Positions 17,605 through 24,342 of a stretch of 46,922 bases of DNA are shown piece by piece (positions within the stretch are counted from its first letter, which is position 1; each line of letters begins with the position of its first letter). Where the stretch lies: the IMG/VR virus record IMGVR_UViG_3300021440_000037, positions 1-46,922 of that record; one strand, written 5' to 3'. A program made the position numbers and the translations under genes. Under the pieces are notes generated by a model, which saw only the letters and a list, made by a program, of their open reading frames with translations, had not been told where the DNA came from and made no database searches. The stretch comes from a virus.

Positions 17605-19035
17605 TCATCCTCTCACGGACCTTGATGGCGCGACAGTACGCCCGCGCTTGAGCATCAACTCTGTCATGCCCCAGACTACTGAATCAAGTTCATCAGGACT
17701 CTCATCACTGCCAATTTCATTACCCTCATCATCTTTGGTCCCTTTAGGAAGCCAAGAACACCAAAGATCCTCAAGCGCGGCATATTGAGATGGCTTACCC
17801 ACATGGCAAATGCGACCTTGCTCGTACAACATCGCCACAGGTTCAGCCCTAGCGACTTTGCCAACAGACGCATGAACTGTTTTGAACTTGATATCTGATC
17901 TTATCTGCCTAAGTACAGTTCCTATGTACTCTCCGCCATTATTGACCTCACCCACGACATAGTTAGCCATGAATTGGTCATAGAGCAAACCAACGCGCTC
18001 CATCGCTTGTGCTGGACTGCCATGGAACCCCTCACTGTGGAGCACATACGCCGTGGTACGGCTGACATTGGCCGCTGTCACAGAAATGCCCGTATAATCG
18101 CTCTTGGTCGATGACGTTACGGCAGGATCAACATTGACCGTGATCGTACTGACGTCATCGGGCAACGGGCCATCGTATCGGAACCCCTCTTTCTCAAACA
18201 CATCGTAAGTCAGCAACGCGCCCGGTACGTCCGACAACAACTCGCCATTCAACTCTTGTCGGCCGGTACGCGTGCCCTCATATTGACGAATAACCGTGTC
18301 ACGGAAAACGTCGGCAAGGTTCGACAGATTCTCATACGTCGTACCCCGGATGACATAGAAATCACCATACTTACCTGCCAACAGGTTTTTGACAGCTTTC
18401 GATGGGCGTGGCGTACCCGTCAACATCATGCGGGGTTCGTCGCCAAGCCGCATACCCATCAACGCATTTGACAACACCGATGGCAAGTGTCGCCACGTAC
18501 TGAACTCGTCACCCCAGATGAAATCGTGCTGTGGGCCGCGCAAACTATCAGGCTCTTCGGATGAGTACGCGAACGCAACCGCGCCATTCTGAAACACAAC
18601 GCGCCGCTTGCTCGGTTGGTACTCCGGACGTTCCCACTTGGGGAACACGTTCAAGAGTCCACTCTCACCCTCAACCATCACGTCTCGGATGTCGGCAGCC
18701 GTACGCGCAATAAGCGCAATACGACCAACCCCGCCACGCTTGCGCGTGACCATGTGGCGCACACCTTCCGCACCAATGCGTGTCTTGCCGAACCCTCGAC
18801 CGGCCATCCACAGTGCACCGGTCTTACCATCTCCGCGTTTAAACGGGAGTCGCTGATTTGCGCGGGCATGTGGGGTAGGGCACTCGGGGTGCGGGTTGCC
18901 CTTGCAGCCGGGAATGCGGCACAACCATGCCGTGCGCCGTGTCTCCTGCTCAACCCGTAGCCGTGCCGCTAGCTGCCTACGCCGCTCGGGATCGAGCGTC
19001 ATGACACGCTCGCGCAACGCATTGGCATCACTCAT
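17605..19035 (-). CDS. Terminase large subunit
   Basis: 476 aa from ATG 19035, overlapping the small-terminase stop (ATGAGTGA). ATPase: Walker A GRGFGKTR, Walker B HDFIWGDEFSTW, coupling motif LTGTPRPSK. Nuclease: VNVDPAVTS with the first Asp, EVNNGGEYIG, and DELDSVVWGM near the end. It pumps DNA into the prohead. Bases about 17690-17960, which encode the nuclease half, are much more AT-rich (38-43% GC in two lines counted) than the ATPase half (about 58-60%), suggesting a recombined segment. In-frame GTTTAAAC at 18837. Confidence 0.93.
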   Translation of the reverse strand: MSDANALRERVMTLDPERRRQLAARLRVEQETRRTAWLCRIPGCKGNPHPECPTPHARANQRLPFKRGDGKTGALWMAGRGFGKTRIGAEGVRHMVTRKRGGVGRIALIARTAADIRDVMVEGESGLLNVFPKWERPEYQPSKRRVVFQNGAVAFAYSSEEPDSLRGPQHDFIWGDEFSTWRHLPSVLSNALMGMRLGDEPRMMLTGTPRPSKAVKNLLAGKYGDFYVIRGTTYENLSNLADVFRDTVIRQYEGTRTGRQELNGELLSDVPGALLTYDVFEKEGFRYDGPLPDDVSTITVNVDPAVTSSTKSDYTGISVTAANVSRTTAYVLHSEGFHGSPAQAMERVGLLYDQFMANYVVGEVNNGGEYIGTVLRQIRSDIKFKTVHASVGKVARAEPVAMLYEQGRICHVGKPSQYAALEDLWCSWLPKGTKDDEGNEIGSDESPDELDSVVWGMTELMLKRGRTVAPSRSVRG

Positions 19036-19552
19036 TGTTGTCACCCACATCAACAAGTTCAGGGTCACTCATGATGTTGCCTCCACCGGACAACTCAGAG
19101 ACAAGAGCCTCAATCTCTTCATCAAGCACATTGCGCACCGTGATATTGTGCTTGACCAATGTGGGCTTGTTGATGCCAAGCAAGAGTGCTCTCTGTCGAC
19201 GCACGTCCATCAACGTACGTTCAAGACTCTCAATCTGTTTGACCTCCCCATCGGTATTCAAGCCCTCATCTTTCTTACGCTGCGCTTGCTCCGCCACCAT
19301 CCCCATTAGACCCAAGAGCCGTGCTTCACTCGCGTCGTAACCATCGGCCTCATGCGCACGGATGGCTTCCATGTCTTCCGGTGGCAACTCTGTTGCTGTT
19401 AGCTCGCGCACCCAAGAATGAGCCGTAGCTACGTTGATGCCAAGCTCAGTGGCAATAGCGCGATAGGGCACCTTAGCTAATCTCAGCTCAAGTGCCCTAC
19501 GCTTTTTCTTCCAAAGTTCCATGCGCTCTAGTTGGCGCTCTGTGTCAGCCAT
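19028..19552 (-). CDS. Terminase small subunit
   Basis: 174 aa from the ATG at 19552 (MADTERQLER); an AAAGG sits 10 nt upstream, whereas the ATG at 19573 lacks one. It has an N-terminal HTH (YRAIATELGINVATAHSWV) that would bind the packaging site, then coiled coil (QIESLERTLMDVRRQ). It overlaps the large subunit by 8 nt. Recognition of the phage pac site and regulation of the motor are its expected jobs. Confidence 0.83.
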   Translation of the reverse strand: MADTERQLERMELWKKKRRALELRLAKVPYRAIATELGINVATAHSWVRELTATELPPEDMEAIRAHEADGYDASEARLLGLMGMVAEQAQRKKDEGLNTDGEVKQIESLERTLMDVRRQRALLLGINKPTLVKHNITVRNVLDEEIEALVSELSGGGNIMSDPELVDVGDNNE

Positions 19553-19594
19553 GTTGGACGCACCTTTAAACATCGGGTGTGACCAACAATACGT

Positions 19595-20044
19595 CTAGAT
19601 GTACCCGTCGCACCACCCGCCGTTGGTAGCTCCGTAAGCATGTGGTGCGTGGGGAGCGGCACCAATCGACCCGTTAACAGGTGGGCAATCCTCCGAGCAC
19701 CGATACATGTCGCTTACCCATCCCTTGCCCGCGTGTTGCTCGATCACGCGCTGAACCTCATCCACCGTGACGCCAACTTCCATGCCGCACGCTGCGTACC
19801 CCGCAACGTCAACCCATGAGTCCTCATGACTCGGGTTGTGGCGCAACCGAGCAAGCTTCATGCCAATCATCAACAGCGCCACATCACCCGCTACCAATTG
19901 TCGCCCATCAATGCGCAACCCCTGAGCATTCCACATCTCAGCAATGTTGCTGAAATTGTCCTCAGCGCTCCCATACGCACTCGCTCTGTCCTTAGTGACA
20001 ACCTGCCGCGCCGTTTCAAGACAACGCTCACGCCTACTAGTCAT
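19595..20044 (-). CDS. DUF6378-like phage protein
   Basis: 149 aa, MTSRRERCLE. The core DRASAYGSAEDNFSNIAEMW, then GDVALLMIGMKLARLRHNP and DSWVDVAGYAACG, matches the DUF6378-type proteins frequent in phages. Those resemble all-alpha NTP-pyrophosphatase (MazG-like) folds. The last 35 residues are Gly/Pro/His/Cys-rich (CSEDCPP). A nucleotide-related role is possible but unproven. Confidence 0.65.
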   Translation of the reverse strand: MTSRRERCLETARQVVTKDRASAYGSAEDNFSNIAEMWNAQGLRIDGRQLVAGDVALLMIGMKLARLRHNPSHEDSWVDVAGYAACGMEVGVTVDEVQRVIEQHAGKGWVSDMYRCSEDCPPVNGSIGAAPHAPHAYGATNGGWCDGYI

Positions 20045-20077
20045 GCCGCACCCCTCACCAAGATCGTTAACCGGGTC

Positions 20078-20141
20078 GGGTCACCGGGTCAACCTATGTT
20101 GAGCAGCATCTATGCAACCCACCTTGCCGACCCGATGACCC
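20078..20141. repeat. Long-loop inverted repeat between translocase and DUF6378-like gene
   Basis: GGGTCACCGGGTC (20078-20090) and GACCCGATGACCC (20129-20141) are 13-base arms pairing with one G-U in minus-strand RNA; the loop is 38 nt. The 103-bp gap has no gene. It may be a terminator-like hairpin after the translocase or a control element before the packaging/head genes. TAGGTT on the minus strand in the loop is a possible -10. Confidence 0.45.
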
Positions 20142-20147
20142 ACGTAC

Positions 20148-22139
20148 TCAATCCCTCACCGACGTGAACACCGGCCGGTTGGCTGCCTTATCGCGCGCAT
20201 TCCGAGCATCCCGCAATACCTCGTTACGCTCACCGGCCGGATTCCATTTCGGTGCACACTTAGCGCCAATCTGAGGAACGGCGCGATTGAGCGTCGGTCC
20301 CCACTGCTCAATGAGCATGGCCTCAAACCCACGTGCCTCAATGCAAGTCATCTCCCCTTCAAACAGCTTCACATAGTCAACAATGACATCACCCCAATAC
20401 TGACTTTCACGATGTTGATCGATCCTGTCACCAACCTCTTGATGCGTCTGCCCGACGTACCCGACACCATCCACGTTGGCGACGTAGATGCCATAAATCA
20501 CATGCTGCCGCACCACACAGTCATTGGCCTGAATATCGATCTCTCGGCCATCCCAAAACTTGCCCGTGGGTGCGCCTTTCGTGACCATCCACTTGAGCAC
20601 GTTTAAACGACTGTAGACCTTGGCACCCTCACTGTTGGTGCCTTCACTGTCCGGCCACTTGGCAAACCCTTGACTCTCTGGTGACCGCTCCCCAGACTGC
20701 CACTTGCGCAAAGTCGCGTACGGAACCGCATACCCATGCGCCTCAATGAACTTGCCAACCTCAGCCAAAGTCATCGTGACCGGTAGCTCAATGTCCACGC
20801 TGGCACGCTCGATACTCGGTCGGTTGCCACCCCCACCGATCGCGGTTACCCGCACGTCCGGCACCGACGCAATGCCATCGGACCATTCAATCTCAGCAAC
20901 ATTGGCGAGGTTCGCAATAAGCGCCGCGTCACTCTCTTGCAAGTGCGGCGGCAAGTACCGCACCACATCTGTCGACGTGACTAGGTACCAACTCCAATCC
21001 ATCGGGTGCGGAATGTACTTGTGGCCATGTCCAAGCATCTTCCACGTGCGCATGTCCCACTTGCTCATGAGCGCGGCATTGAAGTTCTCACGAACCGCAC
21101 CCCCGCCAAACACCGCAGCTTCCGCACGCTGCGCAATCACATGGATGTAAATCCCAAACTCACGACCCATGTAAACCGAGTAATGCATCGACCTAATGGC
21201 CGGACTGTGAACGGCAGCATCACCATGCGCTTTCTTGGCGTACTCCCAAAAGTCCTTGAGCATGGCCATAAGGGTATTGGCTTCCTCCATGATGACATGG
21301 AGCGGCGTAAACGTGATGCTACGTCCCGCAAGCCGTGCTTCGATGTCTGCCTTGCGGCGACGCTCCAATTCCTCAAACACCGCTTGAAAAGCATCATGGC
21401 ACGTCTGCGCCTCGCTGAAATACCGGATGTTGCGGAACTCAAGCGCCACAGCAAGATCGAGCATCGACACACCCTTAACATCAAGGATGATGACTTGACC
21501 TCCACTACGGATGTACTGAGGCACAAGGAACCGATACAGATTGGACTTACCGCCACCGCTACCCGCACTCGCTTTGATGTGCGGCCCCATCTTGACATGG
21601 TCATACGTGATTGGCTTGCCATCAAGGTCAAGCCCCAACAACACAATGTGCGGATTACCCTCGTTGGCCTCAATGTACGGCAAGTAATCGAACACCGTAC
21701 GTGCCTCACCAAAGCTCGGTGTTGGGAACACCTTGACTACCGCACCGTGCCCCACGTACCCCCATTGGCCGGTGACGCCACCCAACATCCCCAGACGATG
21801 CCCGATGTCCGCAACAATTTTGTCCTTGAGTTTGTCCTGACTTCCTGGACTCACGGGCAACCGAATCGTCACGCACGACTCAAGGTCACTGGCATCGATC
21901 GGAAACACTTTCGGCAGCTTGATATACCGCTCTGGCCGGTCACGCAGCATCATAGACACATTGCCCACAACACCGTTGTCAACCAACTGTCCGGACTTGG
22001 GCAAGTTATCGATCAAGATCTGTGCGGCCGGACGAATCCACACGTCACGACGCTTGGCACGGTGGGCAGCCTCAACCAACCCGCCACACGCAAGGCACAT
22101 GGCACCCAACACCGCAAGAACAATCACAACGATGGTCAT
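20148..22139 (-). CDS. FtsK/TraB-like DNA translocase fused to HTH and GIY-YIG nuclease domains
   Basis: 663 aa. Residues 1-22 form a membrane segment. The motor has Walker A GSGGGKS (193-199), Walker B VIILD (216-220) and FtsK-type FTPLHVIMEEAN (277-288). A MerR/excisionase-like HTH follows at about 456-518 (TLAEVGKFIEAHGY, YATLRKW, YSRLNVLKW). A GIY-YIG endonuclease domain lies at about 549-620: GIY 550-552, YVG 561-563, Arg572, Glu607 and Asn618. Actinobacterial TraB/FtsK proteins move double-stranded DNA and read 8-bp signals. This triple fusion with a nuclease is unusual. The partner gene next door encodes a membrane protein. Target DNA is unknown. It contains an in-frame GTTTAAAC at 20601. 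Confidence 0.85.
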   Translation of the reverse strand: MTIVVIVLAVLGAMCLACGGLVEAAHRAKRRDVWIRPAAQILIDNLPKSGQLVDNGVVGNVSMMLRDRPERYIKLPKVFPIDASDLESCVTIRLPVSPGSQDKLKDKIVADIGHRLGMLGGVTGQWGYVGHGAVVKVFPTPSFGEARTVFDYLPYIEANEGNPHIVLLGLDLDGKPITYDHVKMGPHIKASAGSGGGKSNLYRFLVPQYIRSGGQVIILDVKGVSMLDLAVALEFRNIRYFSEAQTCHDAFQAVFEELERRRKADIEARLAGRSITFTPLHVIMEEANTLMAMLKDFWEYAKKAHGDAAVHSPAIRSMHYSVYMGREFGIYIHVIAQRAEAAVFGGGAVRENFNAALMSKWDMRTWKMLGHGHKYIPHPMDWSWYLVTSTDVVRYLPPHLQESDAALIANLANVAEIEWSDGIASVPDVRVTAIGGGGNRPSIERASVDIELPVTMTLAEVGKFIEAHGYAVPYATLRKWQSGERSPESQGFAKWPDSEGTNSEGAKVYSRLNVLKWMVTKGAPTGKFWDGREIDIQANDCVVRQHVIYGIYVANVDGVGYVGQTHQEVGDRIDQHRESQYWGDVIVDYVKLFEGEMTCIEARGFEAMLIEQWGPTLNRAVPQIGAKCAPKWNPAGERNEVLRDARNARDKAANRPVFTSVRD

Positions 22140-22708
22140 CGTCCCAACCTTCCCTTAACCCATGTCTCGGCAGCAATCACGTACTCATACCACGGTGTAC
22201 CGTCGTCTCCCTTGCCCCTGAACTTGGCCCAAAGCGCAAGCCGCTTGACCCCGTACTTGACCCCGTAGACACTCACGACAGTGCCAACAAGGATCAACGG
22301 CAGCCAACCCCAATTGGCCCAACACCACGGCAACACGGACAGCCCTAGCCACCTCAACGCATGGCCGAACACCCGCAAGACATCGAGCTTGCTATCCCAT
22401 GACGAATACTTGAACCAAGCAAGTACCGTGAAGACCAACGACCAACGCCAAGCCATCACAATCCACTTGGGACCTTTGACAACCGGCTTGCCGCTCCAAA
22501 ACGCGTTGCGATGCGGTTTCTTTGCTGGCTTGGTGAACGTCGCGTTGACAAGCGGGTCACGGTGCGGGTTGTCACGCGCCAACGTCACAGTCATCCACTT
22601 GGTGAATCCTCGGATGACCTCAAACGGCGCGTGAATCCACAAGGGCAAGTGGAAAGCATCGGCTTTGAAGAGCGCTTGATCCTGTCGGAACTTCACGGTA
22701 CTTGGCAT
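22136..22708 (-). CDS. Membrane protein paired with FtsK-like translocase
   Basis: 190 aa, MPSTVKFRQD. Two or more hydrophobic segments (WIVMAWRWSLVFTVLAWF, LGLSVLPWCW and WLPLILVGTVVSVYGV) with a basic C-terminus. It overlaps the translocase start by 4 nt, so the two are co-translated. In actinobacterial conjugative elements a TraB/FtsK protein is commonly followed or preceded by small Spd membrane proteins, and the pair here looks similar. Homology was not established. Confidence 0.6.
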   Translation of the reverse strand: MPSTVKFRQDQALFKADAFHLPLWIHAPFEVIRGFTKWMTVTLARDNPHRDPLVNATFTKPAKKPHRNAFWSGKPVVKGPKWIVMAWRWSLVFTVLAWFKYSSWDSKLDVLRVFGHALRWLGLSVLPWCWANWGWLPLILVGTVVSVYGVKYGVKRLALWAKFRGKGDDGTPWYEYVIAAETWVKGRLGR

Positions 22709-22709
22709 G

Positions 22710-23270
22710 TCAGCTCACCAATTCCCGCAAGTGACCAAGCTCGATGCGCAACCGCTCACGCGCACCGTGCCGCTTGTCACTCCACACGCAACCGGGGTTG
22801 TACCCAAACTCAGCCTCAATCTCAGCATGGGTCTTGCCCTCATAGAAACGCATGAACACGTACTTACGTTGGTTCGGCGTGAGCGCGGCAAGAGCTTCCC
22901 CGATCTCTCCCTCGTGATAGGCGACATAGACAGACTCAACATCGTCCGTTGCCTCAAGGTCGGCCCACACGCTCTTTTCGATGCCAACCCCCTCACCCAC
23001 CACCGGCGCATGAGCCTCAATCTCAAAGTGCGTCTTCACGCCAGGATGCTTGAAGTCACGGAAGTGGATGAGCTGACTGATCATGCGGTTGCGGGCAGCT
23101 TTCAAGATGCGCCCCTGCTCAACCTCCCCCTTATCGAGCATCTTCCACACTTCGATGAATCCCTCTTGCGCAACATCCTCCCAACTCGTTGATGCGTTTA
23201 CACGCCGAATGCCTTTCGCCATGCGCTCGATCATCGGCCGGTAGTGCGCAAGCGCATCCTCGCTAACCAT
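22710..23270 (-). CDS. Phage sigma factor (sigma-70/ECF-like)
   Basis: 186 aa, MVSEDALAHY. Region 2-like N-terminus with TSWEDVAQEGFIEVWKMLDKG and NRMISQLIHFRDFK. Region 4-like HTH in ALTPNQRKYVFMRFYEGKTH and AEIEAEFGYNPGCVWS, ending in the usual basic helix (ARERLRIEL). It should redirect host RNA polymerase to phage promoters, probably the structural genes lying downstream in the same block. ATG 23270 is one base after a GTTTAAAC octamer; a GAGGGGG Shine-Dalgarno overlaps its left edge. Confidence 0.82.
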   Translation of the reverse strand: MVSEDALAHYRPMIERMAKGIRRVNASTSWEDVAQEGFIEVWKMLDKGEVEQGRILKAARNRMISQLIHFRDFKHPGVKTHFEIEAHAPVVGEGVGIEKSVWADLEATDDVESVYVAYHEGEIGEALAALTPNQRKYVFMRFYEGKTHAEIEAEFGYNPGCVWSDKRHGARERLRIELGHLRELVS

Positions 23271-23271
23271 C

Positions 23272-23279
23272 GTTTAAAC
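23272..23279. promoter_or_regulatory. GTTTAAAC at stop of upstream gene and start of sigma factor
   Basis: Minus strand reads GAGGGGG-TTTAAAC-G-ATG. The TAA inside the octamer stops the upstream 89-aa gene, and the sigma-factor ATG follows after one base. A protein bound here would sit exactly on the ribosome-binding site of a master regulator. Confidence 0.6.
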
Positions 23280-23543
23280 CCCCTCATCCGTGTACCGCAC
23301 CAAGAGCGCGGTTGCTGTCACAATCAGTGCTGTCAATGACTCTCGGGATGGTGCAAGCAACCACGCACTCACGTCCCGCTTGAGCATGTTGGTTGCTTGC
23401 ACCCACGACACCGTTTCGCCAACCGGTGTTGCCGACCAACCCCGCGTGCGTGACACGGTGGTCAACTCACGCTTGACCGTAAGCCCGATCTCATGCACAA
23501 CCTGAAAGATCGACCCGTTAGGCTTGATGCTCTCTCGTGCCAT
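23274..23543 (-). CDS. Small protein upstream of sigma factor, unknown
   Basis: 89 aa from ATG 23543 (MARESIKPNG), chosen because GAGGG precedes it; ATGs at 23564 and 23585 are possible. Contains WVQATNMLKRDVSAWLL and a C-terminal amphipathic or weakly hydrophobic helix (LTALIVTATALLVRYTDEGV). Its stop TAA is inside the GTTTAAAC octamer at 23272. Tight linkage to the sigma gene might suggest a partner or anti-sigma role, but there is no direct evidence. Confidence 0.5.
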   Translation of the reverse strand: MARESIKPNGSIFQVVHEIGLTVKRELTTVSRTRGWSATPVGETVSWVQATNMLKRDVSAWLLAPSRESLTALIVTATALLVRYTDEGV

Positions 23544-24018
23544 AATCCCGATACCCTCGCTCATGCTTGAACCACATTCCGACACACCACGCGTCTTGCT
23601 TGTGCCCGTTTAAACTTCCCCCGCGCGGTCCGGGTGTCCAATATGGTTGCTGTTGATGGTCGGCCCGTCCCATCCGGGTAAACCAACCCATGTGATAGAT
23701 CTTCTTGTGTTGGTGATTGAAGTACCCGATGGCAGGGACGTTGTACCGTCGTCCCAAGTGCCGCATCACCCCGATCATCTGGCTTGTCAACATCTGTGAG
23801 CCGTTCTGTTGGCTCGCACGTCGCAAGTCCAACGCGAACTTCTCATACACGATAGCGTGAATCTCAAGCGTCCGGATGCCATTCTCAAGATGATCGATGG
23901 CATCGTCAGGAAGAAACTCCGTGACGTTTAAACACTCACCCTCATGCCACATGGCAACGGCAGCGTGCACGTCACCGGGGTCAACGGAAGCCCAACGCTT
24001 AGGCAACTCAAGCGGCAT
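23518..24018 (-). CDS. RuvC-like (RNase H fold) protein, possible Holliday junction resolvase
   Basis: 166 aa from ATG 24018 (MPLELPKRWA). The N-terminus SVDPGDVHAAVAMW resembles the RuvC first strand with its catalytic Asp. IHAIVYEKFAL carries the acidic residue after strand four. HKQDAWCVGMWF near the end supplies a late acidic position. The order D...E...D suits a junction resolvase or related nuclease, useful for resolving replication intermediates. Two GTTTAAAC octamers (23608, 23926) lie in frame, both read as Leu-Asn with TTA. Confidence 0.68.
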   Translation of the reverse strand: MPLELPKRWASVDPGDVHAAVAMWHEGECLNVTEFLPDDAIDHLENGIRTLEIHAIVYEKFALDLRRASQQNGSQMLTSQMIGVMRHLGRRYNVPAIGYFNHQHKKIYHMGWFTRMGRADHQQQPYWTPGPRGGSLNGHKQDAWCVGMWFKHERGYRDYGTREHQA

Positions 24019-24226
24019 TGTCGTTCCCCTCAACGTAGTTCTTGGGACCATGCAGCTTGGCAAGATGGTTGTCTGTCCACCGAATCGCTTCACCGTGCGT
24101 GCCGACCGTGAGAAAGCCAATGTGGATAGGGCACACCGGGCAGCTTGCCCACCACGGCGCAAGGACAGCACCCTTGACCTCTGCCCAACCACGAATCTTG
24201 CCAATATTGATCTTGTTCTTGTTCAT
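24008..24226 (-). CDS. Small protein with CPxC motif, unknown
   Basis: 72 aa from ATG 24226 (MNKNKINIGK). Contains WWASCPVCPIHIGF, a single CxxC pair with a nearby His that could bind zinc, and a C-terminus HGPKNYVEGNDNAA. Start overlaps the previous stop as ATGA, and its end overlaps the RuvC-like start, so it belongs to the replication operon. Function unknown. Confidence 0.6.
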   Translation of the reverse strand: MNKNKINIGKIRGWAEVKGAVLAPWWASCPVCPIHIGFLTVGTHGEAIRWTDNHLAKLHGPKNYVEGNDNAA

Positions 24227-24342
24227 TGAAGCCACCCCACGACAAGCGTCGTGCCCAAAATGGACATGAGCATGACGCACAGCATCAAGAGCAGAAACCA
24301 CCGTCCACCCTCATCCGTGCTTGGCTCGTTGTCGTCACTCAT
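24223..24342 (-). CDS. 39-aa single-pass membrane protein
   Basis: ATG 24342 overlaps the polymerase stop (ATGA) and its TGA overlaps the next ATG (ATGA), so it is embedded in a coupled chain. Sequence starts MSDDNEPSTD, then one membrane segment (WFLLLMLCVMLMSILG, TTLVVGWLQ). The overlaps on both sides are the main evidence that it is real. Function unknown. Confidence 0.6.
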   Translation of the reverse strand: MSDDNEPSTDEGGRWFLLLMLCVMLMSILGTTLVVGWLQ

